From Nannochloris sp. 'desiccata' (taxonomy: Eukaryota > Chlorophyta > Trebouxiophyceae > Chlorellales > Chlorellaceae), in NCBI GenBank assembly GCA_019044685.2, contig JAGTXX020000005.1, positions 744,001 to 808,000 on the forward strand: DNA of 64,000 nt, read 5' to 3'. Under the pieces are notes generated by a model. It searched no databases, was not told the DNA's origin, and worked only from the letters and a program-made list of their open reading frames with translations. Shown one piece after another: positions 1 to 11,856 of the stretch. Position 1 is the stretch's first letter, and each line of letters starts with the position of its first letter. The translations under genes were made by a program, and so were the position numbers.

Positions 1-376
1 ATTATACGTAGAGTCAATTGAGAGGGAGTGGTCTAAGAATCGTAGAAGTACTCAATGGCGGGCTGACATGTGTGATGGCAAATTAATTTCACTTGGGGTC
101 AAAAATCCGAATTTCTCCCTCTATCCGGCGATAAATGAGCAGTATATGATTATTTGTAATTGGGTTAAATAACGAACTCGACAGTTCATGCCAAATATCT
201 GGGCTTTTCCCCGGTGAACGGTCGCCGCCCCTGTTCAACTTGAAATGACAGCTCAAGTCAGTTTGACTTTTTGAAGTTGAGAAGCAAAGTCATCTTTTAA
301 ACGACACTCGACGTATGGATCTGCCTATATAAAATAACACTGCTATTTGTGCGGCAACAAGCCCGAAGATTTTCAA
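1..376. other. Gene-free left edge
   Basis: I see no supported coding sequence or structured element here. It contains the 5' flank of the TXNDC9-like gene that starts at 377. Short open frames on both strands have no family resemblance. Confidence 0.5.
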
Positions 377-1192
377 ATGGACTTTGAAAATCGAAAATCA
401 CAATTTCAAAGCTTGGCCTATGGCCAGGCCATGCAGGCAGCAGCTGAGGACTATAAAAATGCAAGTTGATGCTGTGCATCTCAGTGCTATCCAGGCAAAC
501 TGTTGTGCAAACTGTTCCCAACCACTCTTAAAACGATCAATGATCAAGATCACTTCTATTTTTTCCAAACTTTGCTACAGGAGCTTCTAGCTGCTGAAGC
601 TGCTGCATCAGCCCTACCAACACATCAACATGTCGACATAGATGACCTTCTTAACGACCCTGACCTTGAAAAACTCCACGCCGAGCGTTTAGCAGCTCTC
701 CAGCAGGAAGTTGAAAAACGCTCCGCCATGCAACGCAAAGGTCACGGCACATACGAGGAGGTTGCAGAGGGTGATTTCCTTGAGATTGTGACTCAAACAC
801 CACTCGTAGTAGTTCACTTCTTCCATAGAGATTTTGACAGGTGTAAAGTTCTGGATAAACATTTTACCGCTCTCTGTCAAAAACATTTTGCTACTCGGTT
901 TATTAAAATATCGGCCCCAGATGCTCCTTTTTTCACTGAGAAACTGCAAGTTCGTACCCTCCCTTGCATTGTTTCATTCATTGATGGCGTCGCCGGTGAT
1001 CGTGTTGTAGGTTTTGATGAATTAGGGGGCAAAGATGATTTTCCGACTGAGAGGTTGGAGAACAGATTATTTAAAGGTGGAGCAGTGAAGCCTGCACCGA
1101 TCGTCGTTGATGAGCAGCCTAGTAGGACAATGCGTCAAGGATTTAATCAACTAAAAAAGACTGAATCTGACGAAGACTCGGATTTCGATTAA
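377..1192 (+). CDS. TXNDC9: TXNDC9/phosducin-like thioredoxin-fold protein
   Basis: Proposed exons are 377..460 and 581..1192, giving 231 aa, close to the 226 aa of human TXNDC9. This family modulates the CCT chaperonin and tubulin/actin folding in the cytosol. An N-terminal helical segment runs into the family signature around KGHGTYEEV, followed by a thioredoxin-like fold (VVVHFFHRDFDRCKVLD) that has a single cysteine instead of CxxC, as in this family. Next come VRTLPCIVSFIDG, VVGFDELGGKDDF and an acidic tail ending SDEDSDFD. The second exon is secure. The first is inferred: the ATG at 377 is in frame with it, and joining needs an intron of 461..580 starting GCAAGT (a GC-AG intron) and ending CTACAG. 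An alternative GT donor at 465 with acceptor at 590 keeps phase but drops conserved residues. It is convergent with the UDP-glucose dehydratase gene. Confidence 0.8.
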
Positions 1193-1408
1193 CTAGAAAA
1201 CTTAATTTATTATCTATCATATCAATATTGATATGTAAAATTTTAAAATTTCTGTCAAGTTCACAAAGCACTTTAATAATTAATGGAGCAGTCACGAAGA
1301 AAAAAAAGACCAGCGTCAAATCACCAAAGTAAAATTCTCTTTATTTTTAGGCACGCAGCAATATTAATCACGGAAAAATGTCAAAACCTTAATATTTAAA
1401 TACTTAAA

Positions 1409-2717
1409 TTAAACTCCATGTCTCCCTGCCGCTGCAGCAGCTGTCGGTGACATTAACAATTCAATGCCACTACTGTCGCTTCCTCCCATCATATTTGGAT
1501 TACAAGAGCCACTACCAGTGCCAGTAGGCATCACAGGATGTGGCTGTAACGCTGCTTCTACGTTGCCATTATCCCAGTATTCAGCAAATCCATTTTTCAG
1601 GTACCAATCCACTGTTTTCTTCAACCCCTCTTCCCAGGTTGTGCTCTCCTTCCATCCCAACTTCATTAATTTATTATCACATATATAATATCTTCGATCA
1701 TTAAATGCTCTATCCCGTACATGCGTGATCGTTTCACTTGGCTCTAATCCGAATAAAGCGCATATATCTGTGGCCACATCGGTGACAGAGCGTTCTTTTT
1801 GTGTTCCAATATTGTAAACTTCACCAGGATTCCCTTTATGCAAGACCATATCAAAGGCCTCAGCCACGTCTTCTACATACAAGTACGATCGGATAGATTG
1901 CCCATCTCCATGGATGGGTAATTCTGAACCCCGAGAGGCTAATAAAGTGAATTTTGGGATCATCTTCTCAGGAAATTGATGAGGACCGTACACGTTGTTG
2001 CCTCTTGTGGTTATAACAGGCATCTTATATGAAGTATAATAGGCAGAAGCCATCATTTCAGCACCAGCTTTTGCAGCAGAGTATGGGTTGGTTGGTTCTA
2101 AACGGGAGCTTTCAGTTAAACCGGTTGCGCTGCCGAGAGACGTCTCTCCATATACTTCATCTGTTGAAACATTTACGAAGCGTTGAATCTTTCCATACTT
2201 TCTACACGCTTCAAGCAGCACGTGAGTTCCATAGGTGTTGTTCATAGTAAATGCAAGAGAATTACCGAATGAGTTATCAACGTGAGTTTGCGCAGCAAAA
2301 TGCATGACAGTATCGATGTTTTCAGTTTCTAAAATGTAGCTGACGAGATCAGGGCTGAGAATGTCGCCTTTGATGAATTTGAAGTTGGGATGGTTTTGGA
2401 TTTCACGGAGGTTTTTGAGGGTCGCACAATAGTCAAGTTTGTCAAGGACGATGATCTGTAGAAAGAGGAAGGAGAGAATGTAAATTTCTAAAAAGAAGGA
2501 GATAAAGAAGGTGGCCCCTGATTGGAGCTGATCACAGTTGGGACAGAACACTCTAAAATTCAAAGCGTACCGAGTATTGCGTGTAATTCTTTGTAAGTCG
2601 AATAGCGACGTGGCTGGCAATGAAACCAGCTCCTCCAGTAATGAGGATGTTCTTGGGTTTATAAGGCTCCATAGAAGCTGCGCCATTCGCAGCTCCACCC
2701 ACGTTTTCCCCAGTCAT
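1409..2717 (-). CDS. UDP-glucose 4,6-dehydratase (stand-alone RHM N-domain)
   Basis: Exons on the minus strand are 2717..2571 and 2455..1409, with an intron of 115 bases (GTACGC...CTACAG, phase 0), giving 397 aa. It converts UDP-glucose to UDP-4-keto-6-deoxyglucose, the first step of UDP-rhamnose synthesis. Evidence is the Rossmann motif TGGAGFIASH, VVxLDKLDYC-type continuation across the intron, HFAAQTHVDNSFGNS, the catalytic YSAAK (Y-x3-K) and ITTRGNNVYGPHQFPEKMIPKF, all diagnostic of plant RHM dehydratase domains. Plant RHM enzymes are about 670 aa with a fused epimerase/reductase half. This protein stops after the dehydratase, followed by a Gly/Ser/Ala-rich tail, so the second activity must be on another gene. 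Start choice is uncertain: ATGs at 2717 and 2672 both precede the conserved YKPKNILITGG, and a further in-frame ATG at 2840 would add 41 residues. It diverges from GLRX3 over about 300 bases. Confidence 0.9.
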
Positions 2718-3020
2718 GGCTCCTTGATTTTGATCTTTTGCGTTTGTAAAATACAAATCTGTCGTATTAGGAATGCCTGGAGGGCTTATGGCACAGATGA
2801 TTTGTGCCAAACGTTGGATAAGAAACAGAGAATATTTCAAACGTTCCTTAGAAACGGATCACAGAGTTCCTGAAATTTAATTCAATTTTGTAGATGCGTC
2901 ATTAAGGCGAATTTATCAACTCTGTGTCGCGAGACTCTGTTCTCTTTGCAGGCAGTAAAGTGATCAAATTTTCAAATAGAAGCCCCTGGAATCTCCCTTC
3001 TGTATTAAAATTTCATTGCA

Positions 3021-4540
3021 ATGTTGAACGTATCTACTCTCTCTGACTTTGAAAAAGTCCTGCGTGAGAATTCCAAGGTAATACATCAATTGAAGCTGAA
3101 GAAAAACAACATCAGTATTCTTGCCGCCGCCTTCTTTTTTCCGACGACTAGTTCCTTCCTACGTTTCCAGGTTGTTGCCCATTTCTGGGCAGGGTGGTGT
3201 GAGCCATGCTCTCTCCTCGATCAAGTCCTCGAACAGCTTGGTAGCGATGCCCCCAGTGTAGCCTGCATTAGAGTAGAAGCTGAAGAAGCATCTGACCTTT
3301 CTGAACGCTGCAACGTGTCTGTGGTACCTCTGCTCGTATTTTTCTGTGGAGGCAAAGAAGTAGACAGACTTGAAGGTGCAGAACCAGCTGCGCTAACCAC
3401 TAAATTCCTTTCTTTAGCAAACGCACCAACACAGCAGCCAACACTTCATTATGATGGAGCAGCAGCTGCAGGAGCGGAGATCTCCTTACCTCAGCGTATA
3501 GAAGCGCTGGTCAATTCTAAACCAGTGATGCTCTTTATGAAGGGCAACCCCGATATGCCTCGTTGTGGCTTCTCAGGGAAAGTAGTAGAAGCTCTTAAAA
3601 ATGCAGGTGCGCCAGATTTTGGTTCTTTTGATATTTTAAGTGATGAGGCTATTAGACAAGGCCTTAAGGAATATTCTCAATGGCCTACATATCCACAAGT
3701 ATACGTGAATGGGGAATTACTTGGTGGATGTGATATTGTATTGGAAATGGCAAAGAATGGAGAATTAGCAGCTGAATTAGCAAAGGCAAAATTAATAAAC
3801 GGTAATCAGGGTGGTGTCGATGAGGGGATGGTTAGTAGAAATCCGAAAGAGGTGCTGGAGGCGAGATTGAAGGCGTTAGTGCGTGAAAGTCCCGTTATGC
3901 TCTTTATGAAAGGTAAGAGATCTAATTAGTTGTATTAACCACATAAATTTTTGTTTGTAGTTGTTCCTCGGGTTTTTTTTCTTTTTTTTTCTTTTCGTTT
4001 TTGTGTGCGAATGATGATGAATATGCAGAATAGAACAGAAATCTCGAATCTGTCAAATGAAACTCTTGTTTTACTTGGTAGTGGTGATGACACCCGCAGA
4101 TGTCATCCTTGAACTGACGCATACAGTACTACTTCCTAACGTATCTATACCGCCTTTTTATTTTTATGTTCTTTACTAAGTTCTCCCATCATGGTAGTGT
4201 ACTACACCCACAGTCAGTCGTTTCCTTATTTTCTTCTCATTTTACCCATGTTATTCTTCCCTTCACCCTCAACCTAATATAAATTTTTGCAGGCTCCCCC
4301 TCCGAACCGAAATGTGGTTTCAGTCGGAAAGTAGTCGAAGCGCTTGAACAAATTAATCAAGATTTTGGTTCTTTTGATATTTTAAGTGACGAGGCTATTA
4401 GACAAGGCCTTAAGGAATATTCTCAATGGCCTACATACCCTCAATTGTATGTGAATGGAGAGTTATTGGGTGGATGTGATATTGTATTGGAAATGGCAGC
4501 AGCGGGGGAATTGAAAGACTCTATCGCAGATATGTTGTAA
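3021..4540 (+). CDS. GLRX3: Monothiol glutaredoxin GLRX3 (Trx-Grx-Grx)
   Basis: Exons are 3021..3077, 3171..3912 and 4293..4540 (348 aa). Introns are 93 bases (GTAATA...TTCCAG, phase 0) and 380 bases (GTAAGA...TTGCAG, phase 1). GLRX3/PICOT proteins bind bridging [2Fe-2S] clusters with glutathione and deliver iron-sulphur to cytosolic targets. The N-terminal thioredoxin-like domain (about residues 1-115) keeps WAGWCEPC. Two glutaredoxin domains follow, each with the CGFS cluster ligand motif (first in [12 protein letters not shown], second in [12 protein letters not shown]) and the WPTYPQ glutathione-binding loop. Plant GRXS17 usually has three Grx domains, while animals have two. The two Grx domains are almost identical in DNA over part of their length, suggesting recent gene conversion. 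The second Grx domain is assembled across the last intron, and without that splice the frame stops at KGKRSN. Confidence 0.92.
3615..3693 (+). repeat. Near-identical tract shared with 4361..4439 (Grx1/Grx2)
   Basis: The DNA encoding [20 protein letters not shown] in the first glutaredoxin domain recurs at 4361 with a single silent difference (gat versus gac) over about 79 bases. A second stretch around 3727..3753, encoding [10 protein letters not shown], is also identical. Flanking domain sequence is clearly more diverged, so the homogeneity is local. Confidence 0.85.
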
Positions 4541-4708
4541 GGCAGCTTATTAAATTACCAGAGCTCTTTGTTGTTTCATAGTTTAACTTTATTCGATTTA
4601 AATGTAATTCTATATGTTACAGAGGAAAATAAAGCAGTAAAGGGACAAGTAATGGAACCAACCTGCACGAGCGGCAGGAGGCGAAAAGAGTGTTATTATA
4701 AAAACATT

Positions 4709-5250
4709 CTAATGCCCTCCCTCTCTGCCAAAGTCAAGATGAATGTGAATATCCTGAGGGAAAGGTGGATTACGAGCGTACATGCTGCCACCGGGGCGAT
4801 ATGGGACTGCAAGAAGAAGAGAAAAAACAGAAAAAGAAAAGATGAGAAATGGTGCCGCATCCATGCCTGGAAATGAAACAGACCCGATTATTCTGGCTAA
4901 ACAGCATCAGAACAACAACTCCTACTCACCTATATAAGGATCAGGATGCGTATATTCTCCATACTTAGTCTCCCCCCTAACTAAAGCACGTTCAATTTGG
5001 CGAGGGTCATCCAGACCAGCGTTGGCATCAAATTCTGCCCTAATTTTTTCAGCCTGCGAGTTTGAGTTTTAACTTGGATTATTAGCTTACCATTCAGAAT
5101 CTTGTTGAGAAACCATAGTAGAACCTAGCTTTTCTATTCGCTGTTTACCTCTACATAGAAGACTTCTCTTCTGATTGCCCAGCTGAGCATGTGCTTCAAA
5201 CTGTTTCTGTACAGGTGTATCGCCCGCAATCGTTGTGCTGGCGTTGCCAT
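4709..5250 (-). CDS. NDUFB9: Complex I subunit NDUFB9 (LYR protein)
   Basis: Exons on the minus strand are 5250..5149, 5053..4930 and 4806..4709 (107 aa). Introns are 95 bases (GTAAAC...TCGCAG, phase 0) and 123 bases (GTGAGT...TTGCAG, phase 1). No single exon makes a long frame, so the gene is easily missed. Exon 1 carries the LYR motif (IHLYRNSLKHMLSWAIRREV), matching the plant NDUFB9/B22 pattern. Exon 2 continues with AEKIRAEF and ends YGEYTHPDPYI. Exon 3 gives VPYRPGGSMYARNPPFP, the family's PGGS...RNPxPP block. The plant protein is about 117 aa, so length fits. It is an accessory subunit of the mitochondrial complex I membrane arm and binds the acyl-carrier protein through the LYR motif. 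It is divergent from the ABCC gene. Confidence 0.9.
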
Positions 5251-5983
5251 CCTAATTATCTATGCTTAATAACAATGTTACTGGTCAAGAAATGTCACTT
5301 GCTGAGGAAATCAACGAATTAACGCAGTCTGAGAACACTGAGTCAGGCTTCAAAATGATAATACAGGAAATAAATTTGCGAACGATAAATTTTCTGTCAC
5401 TAGTTTTTGGACTTGGTAGTTTATTTACCCTGATCAGGGCTGAACATCACTCAGGCTGATGTGACATCGGCGGGTGGAAAGCAACACAAAAGGTGGCTTC
5501 ACTGATCACACGTATTACCTCTTTGGCAGCCATTCAGGACCATTCCAAGCTTCAAATATGTATCATTATACCAACTGAAGAGCGGAAGGAGGTTTCAAGC
5601 TGCAATACACCAACTGCTGGTGCAACTACCGTCCCGACTTACCCCGACGTTAACCGCAGCAGAAGTTCTTCAAGCTGTAAACATCCAATTTTCAGTTGAA
5701 CCCAGTTCTCCACTCCTGGCAATTCAGGGTTTTTTCTGCAGGGACCCTTGTAGCGGAATTTATTGGCTTCATCCTTTTGAAGGATTCCCTCACTTGCAGC
5801 CTCTCAAATTTCTGCAACCAATTTGCTAACTGGAGGCCAATTGCATCATCCAGTCAGCAGCTCAGCTAATCTTAAACTATTATATGGAGTTAACGCAAAT
5901 ATGGAAGACCTTCTATGGACAATGTGCTACCTTGCAGTGTTCTATTTTGTCCAATTTTTAAATAATTAGAAGAGCTTAGTCAA
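5251..5983. promoter_or_regulatory. Divergent intergenic region NDUFB9/ABCC
   Basis: This is about 730 bases between two divergent starts. It must hold the promoters of both genes and may include an unrecognised 5' exon of either. One 65-codon frame from ATG 5262 on the plus strand shows no family resemblance, so I do not call it a gene. Confidence 0.5.
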
Positions 5984-8900
5984 ATGTCTCATCCCTCGGA
6001 GTCAAAGCGCAGAGGCCCTACGCAGGGCTTCCAATATGCTGGCATATTTGGTAAAATTACCTACAGCTTCGTCAACCCATTACTACGCCTTGGAGCTCAA
6101 GGCAAGATTAATGACAACACTGCCGACGATTTCTTTCCGGAGGCCGATAGAGCAGAGCCTCTCTGTGAACAGTTTGAAGCAGCCTATTCCACTCAACTTG
6201 CTAAAGCTGCAGCTGATTCCTCTGTTATATCTAATCTCGAAGAAAAACCGAGCAAACAGCAGATACCACCACCCGATGCAGCTTCAATTTTGTGGCGGAC
6301 ATTTTTTCAACTATATCGCTGGCGTCTTTTAGAGCACCTCCTCTGGTGTTTTATAGAAATTGGTGTACGTGTAGGCAGTCCACTACTTCTCCGCCAGTTC
6401 CTAGACTGGTTAGTTCTGAATAACACCTCTGGAACAGAGGCTGCTCCAACATCTGAAGGTTGGATGTGGGCGGGCATTCTAGCTGCTTTTAGTTATTGTT
6501 ATGTTTTGGTACATCATCAACTCTTTTGGCGTGGTATGCGTATGGGAATGAATGCTCGCTTACAAGCTATAGGCGCAATAGAAGCCAAAACTCTCCGTTT
6601 AAATGCAGCAGCGGTGGCTGATGTCACTGGCGGTAGAATTGTCAATGTTGTATCCAATGACGTTCGTCGATTTGATGAGGCAGGAACCTTTTGGGTGTTT
6701 TTAATTGGTGGACCTGTAGAGTTAATTATTGTCCTAGTGCTTGTTGGATTGAGATTAGGCTTTGCGGCGTCTGTGGCCGGTGTAGCCACATTGCTGTTAT
6801 TGATCCCTGCTCAGGCTTTTTTAAGTAGATATATCGGTAGATTACGTGCTGCGACAGCTGCTCAAACTGATGAACGTGTCCGGCTCTCTGGAGAAGCTAT
6901 TTCTGGCATTCTAGCTTGCAAAATGTTAGCGTGGGAGGACCCTTTATTAGACCATCTCCAAGCTATTAGAACAAAGGAAGCTGGATTTATAGCACAAATG
7001 AATCGCATTAGAGCATTCAATATGGCATTATCGTATGCAATCACACCCGTTGTGTCTGTTATCACCTTTGCAACTGCTCGGGGAACTGGAGCTGAGCTTA
7101 CTGTGGCCAATGTTTTTTATTCTTTGGCGTTGCTTTCTTTGCCAAAATTGTATTGTGCAGAGTTCTTTGTGCACGGGGTGGAGTGTGTATCGGAATTAAG
7201 GATTGGCGTGAGACGTATGGCTGAATTTTTATTTTCTACTCCAGAACCACCAGCACCTTGGCATGAACGACGAGAAAAAGAAAAAGCAAATGCTGGCGTC
7301 AATGGGCATGCACAGAATGGTGAACAAGCAATTGAAAGCGACGATGTGGTTATCATTAAAGAAGCTGATTTTGATTGGGGTTTGGTAGACCACAAAGAAG
7401 AGATTGAATATAAACCAAAACTGTTTTCTTCTTCCAGTACAACTTCTCTCGTCAATGTCGCCGTCGTTGCAGCAGCTGCCAGGGAAGAAAGAAAAAGAAA
7501 AAGAAAAAAACACGTCGATGTAGTAGTACCTGGCTCGTCTTCTGAATCTACTGTTTCTGCTTCGTCTACTGATGATGAAAATCCTTCTAGATTACCAACT
7601 CTGCCAAAATTAAGCTTACGTGTCCGCAGAGCAGAGCTCCTCGCCATCGTGGGGCCAGTGGGAGCTGGGAAATCTTCGATCCTGGCAGCTCTACTAGGTG
7701 AACTTCAACCAACTAATATTAATGTATCGACTGAACCAGCAGTTGAAGTACGAGGTAGTGTTGCCTATTGTCAACAAATACCCTGGATAATGAGCGGTAC
7801 TGTCCGCGACAACATTTTATTTGGCTTACCCTATGAAGAACACCGGTTTAATGCTGCTGTGCACGCTGCGGCACTCCACGATGATTTATTGTCTATGCCT
7901 GCTGGTGTCGAAACTGAGATTGGGGAACGTGGAATAAGTATTTCTGGAGGGCAAAAGGCTAGACTAAGTCTCGCTCGAGCTGCGTATAGTCAAGCAGAGG
8001 TCCAACTTATGGATGACCCACTCAGTGCGGTCGATCCGAGAGTAGGTCGAGATTTATTCACTCGTTGTATAGGGCCTGGGGGAGTGATGGAAAAGGCAAC
8101 TAGAGTGTTGGTAACACATCAGAAACAGTATCTACCTAGGTGTGATAGAATTCTAGTTGTCAGACAAGGGAAGATCGTAGAACAAGGAACATATACTGAA
8201 CTGGCGGCAAGAGGTGTGGCTGAAGTGGTGATCGCTCAAGGTAAGAAACGAGAAAAAAAGAAATTTATTTATAGTGTATATAATAGTAGTTGTGTTCTCT
8301 TTATGATGAGTTTATGAAATCATTTACTGCTTTATAGCCACGCTTCATATTTTATATTTATTTTTATTTTTATCTGTTCTTAAACTATTCCTTCTTTCTT
8401 TCTTATTGTATTCATCTTTCTGGTAGAAAATGAGCTTCATTCAGCTTCTGTGGATGACATTGTCGATGACAATATTGGTCTTAGCAGTAGACTTCCTAAC
8501 CCAGTAAAAAAAGTACAGGAAGAGGTAATTAATGGCCAATCTGCAGAGATTACTCATGTCCCTGCTACCGAACACAGCACCGCTGCAATTACCACTGTGA
8601 CGAGCGCCTCTGCCTCTCAAGATCGACCTGGTCTCCGTGCTTCTCGAGTTGAATCAACTGGAAGAATGCTGGGTACATTGAGAACAATGACGTTTAGACG
8701 CAGTATTAAGAGTGAAACAGCTGCTAGTGGTGGGCTTTTAAGAAGGTTTCTTTCTACCAAATTTGGTCCAGGTTCAGCTGGTGGTGGTGGTGGTGGTGCT
8801 GCGGAAGATGGAAGTGCAGTAGAAGGAGACTCTGATGGCGTTGAAGGGGTACCGAATACTGATAGTAAATCTAACAAAGGCAGTCGTTCAGGTAAACTTA

Positions 8901-10684
8901 CTGTGAAAGAAGATCGAGCTGAAGGGAGTGTGACTTGGGCAGTCTATGGCGCTTTATTGAAACGACTGGGCGCCTTTCCAGTCATAGCCTGCGCATTAGG
9001 CTTACTCGGCGGACAAGCTCTTTATTTATACTCTGAATATTGGCTATCTCAATGGGCTTCAGCAGATCCAGAAGACCAGCAAGATATAAAATGGGTGTGG
9101 GTGTATGCAATTTTCGCAGCGACGGTGCTTATAATTTCAATTTTAAGAGCACAATTGTTCTTTTGGGCTTCATTACGTGCATCCACTGCGCTTCACGATG
9201 CTGCTTTAAATCGATTATTGCATGCTCCGCTCAGTTTTTTCCATACGAACCCTACTGGAAGGGTGTTGAATCGATTTAGCAAAGATCAGGGGAGTGTGGA
9301 TGAACAGCTACCTATGGTGTCTTTTGATTCTTTACAAGCCTTAATGATGGTGGTTGGTGCGTTTACTTTATTAGTAATTGTCGTTCCTTTTATTTTACCG
9401 GTGTTTATTCCTTTGGGCATTGCGTTTTTCTGGGTACAACGTCGGTATTTGAAAACTTCCCGAGAGTTGAAAAGATTTGAAGCTATCACCAGAAGTCCTT
9501 TGTACGCTGCTTTTTCAGCGACGCTGAAAGGATTACCTACGATCCGTGCATACCGTGCTGCAGCACGATTTCGAGCTGATTTTCTAGAGTTATTATCTTC
9601 AAATATATCTTGGTGGCATGCGTGGCTAACAACTGCTCGATGGATTGGGTTCCGGTTAGACCTCATGGTGGCTATTTTATTGACTGTAGCTCCATTACTC
9701 ATGATGTCTGTCCACGATAAACTGAGTCCTCGGCTAGTAGGCCTCGCATTAACCCAATCTCTCTATTTAGCAGGGATGTTGCAGTGGATGGTAAGGCAGG
9801 CAGCCGAGGTAGAAAATAATATGACGAGCGCTGAAAGATTGTTAAGTTATTGTTCGTTAGAACAAGAACCACCCACTGTAGCACAAGGCGGTAATAAACC
9901 AGATTCTGAAATATGGCCTAGTACAGGTGCTTTACAGTACGAAAACGTGACTGCCATTTACCGTAGAGGCTTACCACCTGTACTACAAAATATTTCCTTC
10001 ACCTTACCAGGTGGTGTCAGCTGTGGAGTCGTGGGTAGAACCGGTTCAGGCAAATCTTCACTTATGTTGACATTATTTCGGTTGATCCCGGTGACGTCTG
10101 GACGCATCCTATTAGACGATATTGACACGTCATCAATTGGACTCGACGCTTTACGGCGCCAAATTGCTATTATCCCTCAAGATCCGGTACTATTTAGCGG
10201 TACTTTACGGTCAAATTTAGATCCATGGGGTAAATTTGATGATGCGACCTTATGGGATGCATTGGAGATGGCGCAGTTAAAATCTGTAGCTGCTGCTTTA
10301 CGTGGCGGTCTTGATGCTAGGATGCAAGAAGCTGGAGATAATATAAGTGCAGGACAGCGACAACTGTTATGTTTAGCACGTGCTTTATTACAGGATGCAG
10401 CAATACTAGCATTGGATGAAGCGACTGCAAATGTAGATAGAGGGACGGATGCTGTTATTCAAGCAGCAGTGAAAAAAGCTTGCAGCGGTGGTGGTGGTAG
10501 AAAGAGAACGTTGTTAGTTATTGCACATCGTATTGATACAATTATGGATTGTGATCAATTGCTTGTGTTGGCTAATGGAAAATTAGTAGAACAGGGACCT
10601 CCACAAGAACTCGCGTCTGCTTCGACTGATGGTACGTTTAGTAAAATGGTGGCTGCTGCAAGGGCGGCATCGAGACAGGCGTAG
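5984..10684 (+). CDS. ABCC (MRP-type) ABC transporter
   Basis: Exons are 5984..8240 and 8427..10684, with one 186-base intron (GTAAGA...TGGTAG, phase 1), giving 1504 aa. ABCC proteins export glutathione conjugates and other organic anions across vacuolar or plasma membranes. The order is an N-terminal cytosolic stretch (GKITYSFVNPLLRLG), first membrane domain (about residues 100-400), NBD1, second membrane domain and NBD2. NBD1 has Walker A GPVGAGKSS, signature ISGGQKARLSLARA and Walker B QLMDDPLSAVD, where the usual catalytic Glu is Asp, normal for ABCC NBD1. NBD2 has Walker A GRTGSGKSS, signature ISAGQRQLLCLARALL and Walker B ILALDEATANVD with the catalytic Glu. There is no TMD0, so this is a short-type ABCC. 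Long charged linkers flank NBD1 (residues around 420-525) and a Ser/Gly-rich linker with a poly-Gly run sits between the halves, just after the intron. Confidence 0.93.
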
Positions 10685-10937
10685 CTGGAAAGTATTATTT
10701 TTTAGGGATGTTTCCCACCTTTATTTCATTCTACATACCTACCTATCACGATTTACGTTTAATTATATTTGTGTACATTTCATATAAACTTTATTACAGC
10801 TATATTCCACTCATATCTATTTGAATAAACACTATGCAAGTAAAATGCATTTTTTTTCCCTTTTTTTTTTTTTCACGGTATTACCTCGGTGTAAATTCAC
10901 TAAAATCATTATGACCATACCAAATAGTATCTAAATT

Positions 10938-11674
10938 CTAACGGCCAACTGAACCACGAGCACGTGCACTTGTCCCTCCCCCCGGTGCAAAACTCAAGGT
11001 GGCCGAAGAAGAGGTTGAAGATGGGCCAAAATTTCCAGTGCCCCCAGCAGCAGTTTCAACCGTTGCTTGATTTCCTGCTGCTCCAGTTGTAGCAGACGTC
11101 GTCACAGCAGCCTAGAAAAGACGAGAAGGTATTAGAGTATAGAGAGCATCACAATTAGAAATCATATAGATAAAATAAATTAGCAAGTACTTACGAATGA
11201 TTCTTGGGCGCAGCCTTTAAACCCAGCCGCAGCCGCAGCGTTCGCAGCAGCAGAGGTGAACTCGTCCCTTGTTCCTTCAGATTCAGCATATGAAGATGCA
11301 CTCGCAAGCGCAGCTTGCAGTTTAGAACAGCATTGGGAGCCGGCTTTAGCAATTGCCTACGTGGAGAATAAAACAAGGTTCAGCGAAGGGGGAAAATGAA
11401 GGAAGCTGAGGTCAGCTGGCTGGTAGCAACTAAAAAACTCGTGTTTTTCCAAATTAAGGAGAATTCTTACCTCTGATTCCGCTACAGTAAGTCCTGTACC
11501 TTCTACTAAAGAGTTGGCTATCGTAATAGCCACTTCTTGGGGCTTTTGGCAGATATCAGAGACAGTGAAGGTGGCAAGGAGAGTCCGGCCCGGGATAGCT
11601 GAAAATGGACGACCAAGTGCAACTCCCGCCATCAAGGCCAGAAGCCAACAAACGAGGGCAACGAACCGAGACAT
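10938..11674 (-). CDS. Secreted Ala/Cys-rich protein (small member)
   Basis: Exons on the minus strand are 11674..11471, 11356..11195 and 11111..10938 (179 aa), with both introns in phase 0 (GTAAGA...CACGTAG and GTAAGT...TTCTAG). I do not recognise a named family. A signal peptide (hydrophobic LVCWLLALMAGVALG) is followed by SAIPGRTLLATF, then a helical Ala-rich domain with cysteines in IC, CC and GCAQ. The core, from VSDICQKPQEVAIT through AIAKAGSQCCSKL to GFKGCAQESF, matches the repeat of the larger gene at 13415..14675 in spacing and in cysteine position. The C-terminal 57 residues are Thr/Ser/Gly-rich and end RGSVGR, like the SAGGR end of the larger paralogue. The protein is likely extracellular or cell-wall-associated (inference). 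Exon boundaries fall exactly between conserved blocks. Confidence 0.8.
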
Positions 11675-11825
11675 TATGATGCAAGAATATATCTCCTATG
11701 AAAATGAACATGCAACTGCCAACCGTGTGGCGACTTTATGGCAAATTTAATTTGAAATACCGCGGATTTGGACAAAACTAGAAAAATCAAGAATAATTAA
11801 ATTTTGATTTGCCACCTCACTGCTT

Positions 11826-11856
<31 letters not shown>

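Noticed and set aside
4568..4876. 102-codon plus-strand frame
   Set aside because: It is antisense to the third exon and intron of the NDUFB9 gene and has a biased basic end with no family match.
5262..5459. 65-codon frame MLNNNVTGQEMSLAEEI...
   Set aside because: No recognisable domain or splice partner, and it lies in a divergent promoter region.
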